Positions 25,622 through 34,682 are shown, numbered from the stretch's first letter. The stretch: 64,000 nucleotides of DNA from Rhodoferax sp. (GCA_008015235.1 SSFF01000009.1:54823-118822), one strand, 5' to 3'. The notes: a model not told the origin generated them from the sequence alone. A program made the numbers and translations.

Positions 25622-27574
25622 TCAATGGGCCAGTGGTGCATTGGCTACCGACTTCTTGCGGCGGTAGCGCTTGTCCGCAGCCGCCATCAGCCCACCGAAC
25701 GCCATGAGCAGGCAGCCGCCCCAGATCCAGGTGACGAACGGCTTGTGGTACACCCGCACCGCCCAAGCGGCGTCGGGAGCCGGTTGCAACTGCTCACCCA
25801 AGGATACATAGACGTCGCGGGTCCATCCGGTGTCGATGGCAGCTTCGGTCATGGGCATGCTGGACGACGCGTAGGCCCGTTTCTCCGGGTGCAGTATGCG
25901 CAGCACACGGCCATCCTGGATCAGTTCGACTTCACCACGGTCGGCCACGTAGTTGGGCCCCTGGACCTTTTCAATGCCGGTCAGCTTGAAGGTGTAGCCA
26001 CCAACTGCCACCGTGTCGCCCAGAGTCATTCGCACATCGCGTTCGGTTTCATACCCTTTGACCATGGTGATTCCAATGGCGGTGACTGCAATGCCAACGT
26101 GGGCCAAGTGCATGCCCCAGAAGGACCAGGGGGTGGAGCGCCATTGCACTGTCTGGCGAATCTGGCGTATGACATCCACCACGGAGGACAAGATGATCCA
26201 GAAGGACAAGGTCAATCCCATGGCCACCAGGGATGACCAGTGACCGGCTGCTAGCGTTGCTGCACATCCTGCTACCAGGGACAGCGCTGCAATGGGGCCC
26301 AACTTGCGCGCTATGGCCGCCAAGGAATCGCCTTTCCAGCGGGCGTATGTGCCGACCACCATCAACAGCATGACCGGTGCCATCAGCGGGACAAAGACGG
26401 CGTTGAAATAGGGCGGGCCAACCGAGAGCTTGCCCAGATTCAGGGAGTCCACGATCAGCGGGTACAACGTGCCCAGTAGAACGGCCGCAGCAGCAGTCCC
26501 CAGCAGAAGGTTGTTGACAAGCAAAAAAGTTTCGCGTGATACCGGCTGGAAGCTGCCGATGGAGCTGACCTTGCTGGCTCGGGCCGCAAAAAGTACCAGC
26601 GAGCTGCCCACCACAGCGGCCAGGAACAGCAGGATGAAAATGCCGCGTTTGGGGTCTGATGCAAAGGCGTGCACCGAAGTCAACACGCCCGAACGCACCA
26701 GGAAGGTTCCCAGTAGGCTCAGTGAAAAGGCAGTGATGGCCAAGATCATGGTCCAGTTGCGGAACAGGCCACGCTTTTCGGTGACCGCCAGCGAGTGGAT
26801 CAGTGCTGCACTGACCAACCACGGAAGGAAAGAGGCGTTTTCCACCGGGTCCCAGAACCACCATCCACCCCAGCCCAGTTCGTAATAGGCCCACCAGGAT
26901 CCCAAGGCGATACCCAATGTCAAGAAAATCCAGGCCACCGTGGCCCAAGGGCGTGACCAGCGTGCCCAGGCCGCATCAAGGCGTCCATTGAGCAGTGCTG
27001 CGATCGAGAAGGCAAACGGTATTGCCATGCCGACATAGCCCATGTACAGCAGGGGAGGGTGAAACACCAGCCCAGGGTCTTGGAGCAGGGGATTGAGGTC
27101 TCGGCCATCAGCCGGAATGTCAGCCAGGCGGACAAACGGACTGGAGGTCACCAACATGAAAATCAGGAAGCCGACAGCTACCAGGCCCAGCACGCCCAGC
27201 ACGCGTGAGACCATGGTGTCGGGCAATTGGCGCGAAAACAGGGAGACTGCCAGCATCCAGCTGGTCAACATGAAGTGCCACAGCAGCAGGGAGCCTTCAT
27301 GTCCCCCCCAGACCCCGGCGATGCGATAAATGTCTGGAAGCAGGGAGTTGGAGTGCTGGGCCACGTACGCGACCGAGAAGTCGTTGGAATAAAACGCGTA
27401 CATCAGGCAGGCGAACGACAGGGCCGTCAGCAACCAGAGCGCCTGGGTTGCAGGTCGGGCAAAGTTCAGCCAGGCTGCGCGCTGTGTACTGCCCCCCCAG
27501 ATACCCAGCAGACCCAGCGGTGCTGCGACAAAGAGCGAAAGAATGAGGGCGTAATGGCCTAGTTCAGGAATCAT
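25622..27574 (-). CDS. ccmF: Haem lyase subunit CcmF
   Basis: The 650 residues form many membrane helices, with the WWD haem-handling motif ELGWGGWWFWDPVENASFLPWL and the segment VWGGHEGSLLLW. A large periplasmic loop lies near the C-terminus (DVYVSLGEQLQPAPDAAWAVRVYHKP). CcmF transfers haem from CcmE to apocytochrome c together with CcmH and CcmI. The length is normal for the family. Confidence 0.95.
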   Translation of the reverse strand: MIPELGHYALILSLFVAAPLGLLGIWGGSTQRAAWLNFARPATQALWLLTALSFACLMYAFYSNDFSVAYVAQHSNSLLPDIYRIAGVWGGHEGSLLLWHFMLTSWMLAVSLFSRQLPDTMVSRVLGVLGLVAVGFLIFMLVTSSPFVRLADIPADGRDLNPLLQDPGLVFHPPLLYMGYVGMAIPFAFSIAALLNGRLDAAWARWSRPWATVAWIFLTLGIALGSWWAYYELGWGGWWFWDPVENASFLPWLVSAALIHSLAVTEKRGLFRNWTMILAITAFSLSLLGTFLVRSGVLTSVHAFASDPKRGIFILLFLAAVVGSSLVLFAARASKVSSIGSFQPVSRETFLLVNNLLLGTAAAAVLLGTLYPLIVDSLNLGKLSVGPPYFNAVFVPLMAPVMLLMVVGTYARWKGDSLAAIARKLGPIAALSLVAGCAATLAAGHWSSLVAMGLTLSFWIILSSVVDVIRQIRQTVQWRSTPWSFWGMHLAHVGIAVTAIGITMVKGYETERDVRMTLGDTVAVGGYTFKLTGIEKVQGPNYVADRGEVELIQDGRVLRILHPEKRAYASSSMPMTEAAIDTGWTRDVYVSLGEQLQPAPDAAWAVRVYHKPFVTWIWGGCLLMAFGGLMAAADKRYRRKKSVANAPLAH

Positions 27575-27607
27575 GGTGTGTAGGGTTGTGAGCCAAGCGT
27601 TTGGACG

Positions 27608-28045
27608 CTATTTCAGGGTCTCGGCCGTCTTGGCTGCCTGGTCCACAGCGTGCTGGGCCTCGGGCGGCATGTAGTTCTCGTCGTGCTTGGCCAGGACCTC
27701 GGTGGCAGTGAACTGGTTGTCATCGCCAATCTTTCCCTGGGCCACAACGCCTTTACCTTCGCGAAACAGATCGGGCAGGATGCCGGTGTAGGACACCTTC
27801 ATTTCCTTGGCAGTGTCTGTCACCACGAAATGGACGGTCAGGTTGTCCCGCACTATGGAGCCTTCCTTGACCATGCCGCCAATCCGGAAAGTGCGGTTCT
27901 TGGGTGCTTCACCGTTCGCAACTTGGGAGGGCGTGAAGAAAAACACCAAGTTGCTCTCAAACGCGTTGAGAACAAAATAGGCGGCCAGGCTCAGGGCTGC
28001 CAGTCCACCAGCGATGATTGCTGCACGTTTGTGACGGGGTTTCAT
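27608..28045 (-). CDS. ccmE: Haem chaperone CcmE
   Basis: The 145 residues have one N-terminal anchor helix (about 8-28) and a beta-barrel OB fold. The covalent haem-binding histidine is in [12 protein letters not shown] at His121, with the following tyrosine in place. It receives haem from CcmABCD and gives it to CcmF. Its start overlaps the ccmD stop by four bases. Confidence 0.95.
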   Translation of the reverse strand: MKPRHKRAAIIAGGLAALSLAAYFVLNAFESNLVFFFTPSQVANGEAPKNRTFRIGGMVKEGSIVRDNLTVHFVVTDTAKEMKVSYTGILPDLFREGKGVVAQGKIGDDNQFTATEVLAKHDENYMPPEAQHAVDQAAKTAETLK

Positions 28046-28221
28046 ATTTTGCTTTCTTCACTTTCGATGGTGTCACGCAGTTCCTGCAATATGCGTTGGC
28101 GGCGGTTGCGGGCCAGAAGGATTTCTCCTGCGACCACGGCGACGGTCAGCCCAAAACTGCCCCACACGTACAGGGCGTAACCGCCCATGTGCCAAAAATC
28201 CTGCCAACTATTCCACTGCAT
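28042..28221 (-). CDS. ccmD: Haem exporter subunit CcmD
   Basis: This 59-residue protein has a single membrane helix ([25 protein letters not shown]) followed by a basic cytoplasmic tail ([13 protein letters not shown]), the usual CcmD layout. CcmD helps release haem-loaded CcmE from CcmABC. The ATG at 28221 overlaps the end of ccmC by 14 bases and the ccmE start by four. Confidence 0.9.
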   Translation of the reverse strand: MQWNSWQDFWHMGGYALYVWGSFGLTVAVVAGEILLARNRRQRILQELRDTIESEESKI

Positions 28222-28948
28222 GTCGAACCCATTCGGCGTGACGTTCACGCTCCAAAATAATGCTGCGCACCCGGTACAGGGCGATGGCGATGGTGTACAT
28301 CCAGCACGCCACGACCATGATGAGCATGCCCGCAAGCATGGTGCTCGCCATGCTGGGTGCGCGGGTCATGGAAACCGACGCGCCCTGATGCAAGGTGTTC
28401 CACCAGGTGACTGAAAAATAGATGATGGGGACGTTGATCACGCCGACCAAGGACAGTACAGCGCCGGCCTTGTCTGCGCGACGCGGATCGTCAATGCTGG
28501 ACTGCAAGGCCAGAAAACCGAGGTAGAGGAAAAGAAGTATCAATTCGGAAGTCAGGCGCGCATCCCATACCCACCAGGCCCCCCACATCGGTTTGCCCCA
28601 CAAGGCCCCGGTCACCAGCGACAGGAACGCAAACAGTGCGCCCGTGGGTGCCAGCGCGGCGGCCATCATTCCGGAAAGACGGGTATTGAAGGCCAGGCCG
28701 ATACCGGACCAGAATGCCATCACCACATAGATGAACATCGACATCTGCGATGTCGGAACGTGGACAAAAATGATGCGATAGCCTTCCCCTTGTTGGGCGT
28801 CCGTGGGGGCTACAAAAAAGGAGATCCAGAGCCCGACCAATGTCAACACGGTTGCCAGGCCTGCAAACCAGGGCCACAGTCGTCCAGCCAACTCATAAAA
28901 GGGCTGGGGCGCTGCGTATTTGAACCAGTGGATGGCGCGTTGTTTCAT
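28208..28948 (-). CDS. ccmC: Haem exporter permease CcmC
   Basis: The 246 residues have six membrane helices, with the WWD motif MWGAWWVWDARLTSELILLFLYLG and flanking histidines (FVHVPTSQMSMF and TLHQG) that hold haem for attachment to CcmE. The ATG at 28948 was chosen because it overlaps the ccmB stop by four bases; the much longer open frame upstream is ccmB read out of frame. Confidence 0.94.
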   Translation of the reverse strand: MKQRAIHWFKYAAPQPFYELAGRLWPWFAGLATVLTLVGLWISFFVAPTDAQQGEGYRIIFVHVPTSQMSMFIYVVMAFWSGIGLAFNTRLSGMMAAALAPTGALFAFLSLVTGALWGKPMWGAWWVWDARLTSELILLFLYLGFLALQSSIDDPRRADKAGAVLSLVGVINVPIIYFSVTWWNTLHQGASVSMTRAPSMASTMLAGMLIMVVACWMYTIAIALYRVRSIILERERHAEWVRHAVE

Positions 28949-29643
28949 TCCAGGGAAATTTTGAGGGCGGCCGCTGTGGCCAGGGGGGCAAAAAAAGCAG
29001 ACAGTACCAACAGGGCTGCCAAAAGGGAAAAATGGCCGTGAACTCCGAAACCGGCGGCCTGGGCTTCCACAGCGCCGGCACCGAAGATCAGGACTGGAAT
29101 GTACAGGGGGAGTATCAGCAGGGACAACAAAACCCCTGCGCCGCGTACGCCCAATGTCAGAGCAGCACCAATGCTTCCGATCAGACTCAGCGTGGGCGTG
29201 CCCAGCAGCAGCGAGAGCATGAGTATTTCCAGACTGTCGCCATCCAGCCCAAACTGCAGACCTAGAACCGGGGCGACCAGAACCAGCGGCAGGCCCGACA
29301 TCACAAAATGCGCCAAGGATTTGGCGCTGACCAACAGTGCCAACGGTGTGGGTGACAGAACGAGTTGTTCCAGCGAACCATCCAGATAGTCGGTGGCGAA
29401 CATTCGGGGAAGCGAGAGCATGGTGGCCAGCAATGCACTCACCCAGAGTACACCGGGTGCCATGCGCAGGAGCAGGTTGGACTCGGGTCCAACGCCCAAG
29501 GGAAAGAGGCTGGCGACCACCACAAAAAAGACAATGGGCGTCAGCACCTCGCCTTTTTGGCGTATGGCCAAGCCCAGTTCGCGGCGCAGAACTGCGCGCA
29601 TGACTCCGCCAGCGCCCAGAACAGACGTGGAGAGCTTGCTCAT
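28945..29643 (-). CDS. ccmB: Haem exporter permease CcmB
   Basis: The 232 residues have six membrane helices and the CcmB pattern RRELGLAIRQKGEVLTPIVFFVVVASLFPLGVGP, MFATDYLDGSLEQLVLSP and LILPLYIPVLIFGAGAVEA. It forms the ABC-type complex with CcmA and CcmC. It overlaps both neighbours by ATGA, showing tight translational coupling. Confidence 0.94.
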   Translation of the reverse strand: MSKLSTSVLGAGGVMRAVLRRELGLAIRQKGEVLTPIVFFVVVASLFPLGVGPESNLLLRMAPGVLWVSALLATMLSLPRMFATDYLDGSLEQLVLSPTPLALLVSAKSLAHFVMSGLPLVLVAPVLGLQFGLDGDSLEILMLSLLLGTPTLSLIGSIGAALTLGVRGAGVLLSLLILPLYIPVLIFGAGAVEAQAAGFGVHGHFSLLAALLVLSAFFAPLATAAALKISLE

Positions 29644-30260
29644 GTCCCCAACTCCAGAACCTGGGGCGCGATATTGGCAACGGGGACGGTCTGGTGGCTG
29701 GTGACAACGGCCATTCCACCGTGTCGCAGATGGTCGGCGATCAGGTCGGCCAGCATGCGGACACCCGATTCATCCATGGCCACATAGGGTTCGTCCAGTA
29801 CCCACAGTTTGGCAGGGCTGAGCGCCAAGCGCGACAGCGCGACGCGGCGTTTCTGGCCTTGCGACAGGTAGCGTGCCAGCTGGTTCTCGCGGCCCTTGAG
29901 TCCGAAACGACCCAGGACTTCCTTGCGTGATGCAAGGCTGTGGGCTGTGCCACTGATGGCGCACGTGAAGTCCAGATTTTCCGCCACTGTCATCGAATCC
30001 TGAAGGGCATTGAGGTGTCCTAAAAAGCGCAAATCGCGCTTGAAGGTTTCATTGCGGCCCTTGATCGATTCGTTTTTCCACAGAATGTCGCCGCTTTCGA
30101 TGGGAGCCAGCCCACACACCATGCGCAACAGGCTGGTCTTGCCGACGCCGTTGGCTCCAGCCACATACAGCCATGCGCCTTCATCCAGGGTGCAATCAAC
30201 GTCCTTGAAAAGTCGCCGTCCGCCCTTGCTGCAACCGAGCTTGCTGAAACAGAGGGTCAT
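29640..30260 (-). CDS. ccmA: Haem exporter ATPase CcmA
   Basis: The protein of 206 residues has Walker A GANGVGKTS near residues 35-43, signature LSQGQKRRVALSRL, Walker B LWVLDEPYVAMD and the switch histidine in VVTSHQTV. It powers release of haem-bound CcmE. It is first in the ccmABCDEFGHI operon, divergent from nirS across a 254-base gap containing a Dnr-type box. Confidence 0.94.
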   Translation of the reverse strand: MTLCFSKLGCSKGGRRLFKDVDCTLDEGAWLYVAGANGVGKTSLLRMVCGLAPIESGDILWKNESIKGRNETFKRDLRFLGHLNALQDSMTVAENLDFTCAISGTAHSLASRKEVLGRFGLKGRENQLARYLSQGQKRRVALSRLALSPAKLWVLDEPYVAMDESGVRMLADLIADHLRHGGMAVVTSHQTVPVANIAPQVLELGT

Positions 30261-30381
30261 GAAAAGTGGACGTGCGGGAACGAAAGTTGGTAAGGCTCCA
30301 TTTTAGGTGCACAGGGATTGGCAGCCTTGATGCAAGTCATGTCTTTGCACAAGTTCCAGACACTGCAATCCTGCGTTTCTA

Positions 30382-30395
30382 TTAACTTAGGTCAA
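30382..30395 (+). promoter_or_regulatory. Dnr/Fnr-type box upstream of nirS
   Basis: TTAAC-TTAG-GTCAA matches the TTGAC-N4-GTCAA denitrification box at nine of ten positions. It is centred near 30388, which at the class II spacing would place transcription start near 30430, with an AAGAAT -10-like element at 30419. It lies 127 bases before nirS and about 128 bases from ccmA in the other direction. Confidence 0.7.
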
Positions 30396-30514
30396 GGACT
30401 AATACCCCTACGCGGCGAAAGAATTCTCGGGCCCGGAGTGAAAAAATTGCAACCTCGCCGGGTGCAGCGTTTACCGACGCCTGAATGGTTGTAAGGTCCT
30501 ACGGAGTAATACAA

Positions 30515-32194
30515 ATGAATGTTCCACGTCTATCCAGCGTAGCGGCAGCAGTGCTGCTTACCGGCTTGGCTGCAACGGCGTTCGCGCAAAACACCGCGCC
30601 AACACTCACTGCAGCAGAAAAAGAAACTGCTAAGAAAATCTACTTTGAGCGTTGCGCTGGCTGCCATGGCGTGCTGCGCAAGGGCGCTACAGGCAAGAAC
30701 CTGGAGCCGCATTGGGCCAAAGTGGACAAGGATGGCAAGAAGACCGAAGGCGGCACCTTGGCCTTGGGCCAGGCCCGTCTGGAAAAAATCATCGCCTACG
30801 GTACCGACGGTGGCATGGTGAATTTCGACGACATCCTGACCAAGGAAGAAATCACCTTGATGTCCAAGTACATCCAGAACACGCCTGACGTGCCGCCGGA
30901 GTACAGCCTGAAGGACACCATGGACTCCTGGAAGGTGATTGTTCCTGTGGACAAGCGTCCGACCAAGCAGATGAACAACATCAACCTGAAGAATGTGTTC
31001 TCTGTGACCTTGCGTGACACCGGTGAGGTCGCCCTGATCGACGGCGATACCAAGGAAATCCGCTCCATCGTGAAGACCGGCTATGCCGTGCACATTTCCC
31101 GCCTGTCCAAGTCGGGCCGCTATGTGTACGTGATTGGCCGCGACGGCCGTCTGAGTCTGATCGACCTGTGGATGGAGCGTCCCTCTGTGGTCGCGGAAGT
31201 CAAGATCGGTTTCGACGCACGCTCGGTGGACACTTCGAAGTTTGCTGGCTATGACGACAAGTACGCGATTGCCGGTTCCTACTGGCCGCCCCAGTACGTC
31301 ATCATGGACGGTGACACCCTCAAGCCCCGCAAGGTGGTCAGCACCCGTGGCATGACGGTGGACGGTGAATACCACCCCGAACCCCGCGTGGCTTCCATCG
31401 TGGCTTCCGAAATCAAGCCGGAATGGGTGGTCAACATCAAGGAAACCGGCCAGATCCTGCTGGTGGACTATTCCGACATCGAGAACCTCAAGCAAACCAC
31501 CATTGGTTCTGCCAAGTTCCTGCATGACGGCGGCTTTGATGCTTCCAAGCGTTACTTCCTGGTGGCGGCCAATGCCTCCAACAAGATCGCTGCGGTGGAC
31601 CTGAAGACCGGCAAGCTGGCGGCCCTGGTCGATGTGGCCAAGATCCCCCACCCGGGACGTGGCGCCAACTTCGTGCACCCCAAGTTCGGTCCCGTCTGGG
31701 CTACCGGTCACCTGGGTGCCGACGTGGTCACTTTGATCTCCACACCGTCGGAAGACCCGAAGTACGCACAGTACAAACAGTACAACTGGAAAGTGGTTCA
31801 GGAAATGAAGCACGTCCCCGGCAATCTGTTTGTCAAGACCCACCCGGTGTCCAAGCATTTCTGGGCGGATTCGCCACAGAACTCTGACAAGGACTTGGCT
31901 GAATCGGTTGCGGTGTGGGACATGGCCGACCTGTCCAAGCCCAAGGCCATCTTGAACGTGGCCAAGGACTCCGGTCTTCCACCCACCAAGGCCACCAAGC
32001 GCGCAGTGCATCCTGAGTACTCTGCCGATGGCAAGGAAGTCTGGATCTCCCTGTGGGGCGGCAAGACCGACCAGTCCGCCATCGTGGTGTACGACGATGC
32101 AACTTTGAAGGTCAAGAAAGTGATCACCGATCCCAAGATGATCACCCCGACCGGCAAGTTCAATGTGTACAACACACAGCACGATATCTATTGA
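30515..32194 (+). CDS. nirS: Cytochrome cd1 nitrite reductase
   Basis: The 559 residues begin with a signal peptide (MNVPRLSSVAAAVLLTGLAATAFA-Q). A cytochrome c domain follows, with haem motif CAGCH at Cys47/Cys50/His51. The eight-bladed d1 propeller carries conserved stretches GYAVHISRLSKSGRYVYVIGRDGRL, RGMTVDGEYHPEPRVASIVAS and FVKTHPVSKHFWADSPQN. NirS reduces nitrite to NO in the periplasm. The ATG at 30515 has GGAG nine bases upstream; the earlier GTG/ATG starts would precede the signal. Length is normal. It is followed by a strong hairpin and nirT. Confidence 0.97.
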   Translation: MNVPRLSSVAAAVLLTGLAATAFAQNTAPTLTAAEKETAKKIYFERCAGCHGVLRKGATGKNLEPHWAKVDKDGKKTEGGTLALGQARLEKIIAYGTDGGMVNFDDILTKEEITLMSKYIQNTPDVPPEYSLKDTMDSWKVIVPVDKRPTKQMNNINLKNVFSVTLRDTGEVALIDGDTKEIRSIVKTGYAVHISRLSKSGRYVYVIGRDGRLSLIDLWMERPSVVAEVKIGFDARSVDTSKFAGYDDKYAIAGSYWPPQYVIMDGDTLKPRKVVSTRGMTVDGEYHPEPRVASIVASEIKPEWVVNIKETGQILLVDYSDIENLKQTTIGSAKFLHDGGFDASKRYFLVAANASNKIAAVDLKTGKLAALVDVAKIPHPGRGANFVHPKFGPVWATGHLGADVVTLISTPSEDPKYAQYKQYNWKVVQEMKHVPGNLFVKTHPVSKHFWADSPQNSDKDLAESVAVWDMADLSKPKAILNVAKDSGLPPTKATKRAVHPEYSADGKEVWISLWGGKTDQSAIVVYDDATLKVKKVITDPKMITPTGKFNVYNTQHDIY

Positions 32195-32217
32195 TCGAAA
32201 CTTGATCTGTAGCAAGG

Positions 32218-32241
32218 CTAAAGGGGCGTAAGCCCCTTTAG
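32218..32241 (+). terminator. Hairpin between nirS and nirT
   Basis: CTAAAGGGGC and GCCCCTTTAG form a perfect ten-base stem with a GTAA loop, 24 bases after the nirS stop. The T tract after it is short, so it may act as a partial terminator or as an mRNA-stabilising end for the abundant nirS message. Confidence 0.65.
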
Positions 32242-32289
32242 TATTTGTGGCATTAGAAACCCCTTATTGCAAGAACTGGAGAGTTGGAT

Positions 32290-32883
32290 ATGGCTTCAAA
32301 AATCGCGGGTTGGTGGGCAACATTACGCAAACCCAGCGTCAAATACTCCCTGTTGGGCTTGCTGTCCGTTGGCTTTGTTTCGGGCATCCTGTTCTGGGGT
32401 GGCTTCAACACTGCCATGGAAGCGACCAACACCCTGGAATTCTGTATTTCCTGCCATGAGATGCGTGACAACGTCTACCAGGAATACAAGCAAACTATCC
32501 ACTACAGCAATCGCACTGGTGTGCGTGCCGTGTGCTCGGATTGCCACGTTCCCAAGGACTGGTCGCACAAGATGGTGCGGAAAATCCAGGCCAGTGCCGA
32601 AGTCTGGGGCAAGTTGATGGGCACCATTGACACCAAGGAAAAATTTGAAGCCAACCGTCTGCGTCTGGCTGAACATGAATGGGCGCGCATGAAGGCCGTC
32701 GATTCACGTGAATGCCGCAACTGCCACAGCTTCGAAGGCATGGATGTTGAAAAACAGAAAACCCGTGCAGCCAAGATGCACAAGATTGCCCAGGACGACA
32801 AACAGACCTGTATCGACTGCCACAAGGGGATTGCACACAACAAGCCCAAAGGCATGAAAGAAGACGCGGACGAAGATTTATAA
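32290..32883 (+). CDS. nirT: Tetrahaem cytochrome c, NapC/NirT family
   Basis: The 197 residues have one N-terminal anchor helix (about 20-42) and four haem motifs: CISCH (52-56), CSDCH (82-86), CRNCH (142-146) and CIDCH (174-178). NapC/NirT proteins take electrons from quinol and pass them to periplasmic reductases, here most likely NirS. The ATG at 32290 has GGAG eight bases upstream; the TTG at 32284 is disfavoured. The order nirS-nirT-nirB matches that known from Pseudomonas stutzeri. Confidence 0.93.
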   Translation: MASKIAGWWATLRKPSVKYSLLGLLSVGFVSGILFWGGFNTAMEATNTLEFCISCHEMRDNVYQEYKQTIHYSNRTGVRAVCSDCHVPKDWSHKMVRKIQASAEVWGKLMGTIDTKEKFEANRLRLAEHEWARMKAVDSRECRNCHSFEGMDVEKQKTRAAKMHKIAQDDKQTCIDCHKGIAHNKPKGMKEDADEDL

Positions 32884-32940
32884 GTGGGATGCTGGTCAGC
32901 CTGACGCATCTGTTAGCAAACGACGAAAGGACCTTGTGAA

Positions 32941-33768
32941 ATGAAAAAATCTACACTTTCTATGGTGGCTCTTGGGCTCTTGCTGGGTGCCACGGGTGGC
33001 GCGGCATGGGCAGCTCCCGATTGGACCAAGGCCGCCAAGCGCGACATTACGGTATTCCATCCCGGCACGGCGGCAATGGAGTGGGTGGGCAAAAAATCTG
33101 ACCATAGTGGTACGGCTGGCCTCAAGAAGGGTGAAACCTGCGTGGGTTGCCATGAGGAAAAAGGCGGTTTGAATTTCAACTTCAAGCGCCTTGCCGACAA
33201 GGAGTTGGAGCCGGTTGGTGCCCCCAAAACCATGAACTACCCCGTAGCTGTACAAGCGGCCTACGATGCCAGCAACCTCTACATTCGGCTGACCTTCAAG
33301 GCTCCCACAGGTGGAGCCAACAAGGGCGACAAGACGAACGAGGTGAAAGCCACGGTGTTGTTCCCTGACGAGAAGGTGCAGTTGGCTGCTCAGGCAGGCT
33401 GCTGGGCCAGCTGCCACAACGACGCCCGCACCATGCCTGGCGCTGACGAGAAGAAGACCAAGTACACCAAGGAAGGCTCTTACCAGCTGATGCAATGGGC
33501 CAGCGGCAAGGGTGCAAAGGTTGCCGACGGCACCGTGACGACCGAGCGCAAGATGGAAGGTGGCAGCTTGGGCGCCAAGGCCGAAGGCAGCAAAGCCGGC
33601 GACACCTACACCGTGACCTTCACCCGCAAGAACCCGGGTGAAGGCAAGGTGGTGCCATTTGGCGTGGCCATCCATGCCGACAATGCATCAGGTCGCTTCC
33701 ACCATGTATCGCTGGGTTACACCATCGGTGTTGGCGCTGATGGCGATCTGAAGGCCAGCAAGCAGTAA
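32941..33768 (+). CDS. nirB: Periplasmic cytochrome c-552-like protein (NirB type, EB_dh haem-binding domain)
   Basis: The 275 residues have a signal peptide (MKKSTLSMVALGLLLGATGGAAWA-A), a haem motif CVGCH at 67-71 and a second site GCWASCH with Cys154, Cys158 and His159. This second site is CX3CH rather than CX2CH. The rest resembles the haem-binding domain shared by cytochrome c-552 and ethylbenzene dehydrogenase gamma subunits (YDASNLYIRLTFKAP...FHHVSLGY). Its position after nirS and nirT agrees with NirB of P. stutzeri, a dihaem cytochrome that can donate to NirS. The symbol rests on position plus domain and should not be confused with the NADH-dependent NirB. Confidence 0.75.
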   Translation: MKKSTLSMVALGLLLGATGGAAWAAPDWTKAAKRDITVFHPGTAAMEWVGKKSDHSGTAGLKKGETCVGCHEEKGGLNFNFKRLADKELEPVGAPKTMNYPVAVQAAYDASNLYIRLTFKAPTGGANKGDKTNEVKATVLFPDEKVQLAAQAGCWASCHNDARTMPGADEKKTKYTKEGSYQLMQWASGKGAKVADGTVTTERKMEGGSLGAKAEGSKAGDTYTVTFTRKNPGEGKVVPFGVAIHADNASGRFHHVSLGYTIGVGADGDLKASKQ

Positions 33769-33780
33769 AAGGCAGTTGGA

Positions 33781-33810
33781 GGATACGCATGGATTGGACG
33801 ATGCGTATCC
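33781..33810 (+). promoter_or_regulatory. Inverted repeat spanning the start of the d1-like gene
   Basis: GGATACGCAT and ATGCGTATCC form a perfect ten-base stem around a ten-base loop. The stem includes part of the GGAGGA ribosome site and both candidate ATGs (33789 and 33801), so it could restrain translation or end the nirB message. Confidence 0.5.
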
Positions 33811-34682
33811 TGGCGCTGGAACGGGTGCACATCCTGCGAGGGATTGCACTCGGTTTTTTTGCAATGGCTTTTTGTCCTCAGCCCCTCTCCGCACAGACCA
33901 TATGCGGCGAGCAGCATGCCGCAGACCCAGCACGCGGACGCTGGCAATTGTTGAAGGCGGTAGGCGACGGTAGTGATGTGCTGCGCTACGAAAGTCCCGC
34001 ACTGTCCTGCACAGTGCCCCTGCGTGGACAAGCTTTATCCCCACCGCAGAAGTTCCCAGGATCGGAAAATGAAATTGTTGCCACCCGCGATGGGCGTGTC
34101 ATGTCGCTTCCCCGGCATGGGGCACTCTTTCCTCTGCCCATGGTGAAGTTGGATGGGCGCATCACGGCCCTGGCCGTATCGGCTGCGGGTGCCGTTGAAG
34201 TTGTGGCCGTGGCCACCCAAACGCCCGAAAATCTGCTGATGCTCGATGGTGCATTGCAGCTGTTGCAGCGATTGCCACTGCGGGATAGGACAGGAAAGCT
34301 CACCTCGCCCGTGTGCAACTTGCTGGTGTCACCCCAGCGCCAGAGCTTTGTGGCGGTGTTTTCGGACATGCCGGAGATGTGGGAGCTTAGTTACAACCCC
34401 TTGGCACCTGAAATCGGCTTGGGGATGGTGCATGACTTCCAGTACCGCGAGGGGCACTTTGTCCCCGGCTTCCTCAATCCCCTGCGAACGGCCTTGCCTT
34501 GGAATACGCATGCTGCAGGTCTGGACGAAGGCGGACACATGGTCTTGTTGCAGGGGCCGCCCATGTCTGGACCCGGAACTCCGCTGGTCATTCATCTCGA
34601 TGTACGTAAGCCTGTGCGCGAAGACGTGCGCCCCGAGACCAAGCCCCAACCCTGTGAATTGGCCCTGAATGCTACAAAATAA
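33789..34682 (+). CDS. Exported cytochrome d1-propeller-like protein (NirF/NirN-related)
   Basis: The 297 residues have a signal peptide ending PQPLSA-Q. Segments resemble d1-type propeller proteins: ENEIVATRDGRVMSLP, FVAVFSDMPEMWELSYNPLAPEIGLGMVHDFQYREGHFVPGF and PLVIHLDVRKPV. It is shorter than NirF or NirN and shows no CXXCH motif, so it binds no c-haem. It probably acts in haem d1 handling or insertion into NirS, inferred from position. The start at 33789 follows GGAGGA by five bases. Its last residues and stop codon fall in a minus-strand copy of the 45-bp repeat. I am sure of export and context, less of the family. Confidence 0.6.
   Translation: MDWTMRILALERVHILRGIALGFFAMAFCPQPLSAQTICGEQHAADPARGRWQLLKAVGDGSDVLRYESPALSCTVPLRGQALSPPQKFPGSENEIVATRDGRVMSLPRHGALFPLPMVKLDGRITALAVSAAGAVEVVAVATQTPENLLMLDGALQLLQRLPLRDRTGKLTSPVCNLLVSPQRQSFVAVFSDMPEMWELSYNPLAPEIGLGMVHDFQYREGHFVPGFLNPLRTALPWNTHAAGLDEGGHMVLLQGPPMSGPGTPLVIHLDVRKPVREDVRPETKPQPCELALNATK

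Noticed and set aside
30530..32215. A 561-codon open frame on the minus strand opposite nirS
   Set aside because: It mirrors the nirS coding frame, has His-rich unnatural composition, and nirS is certain by its haem motif and d1 propeller.
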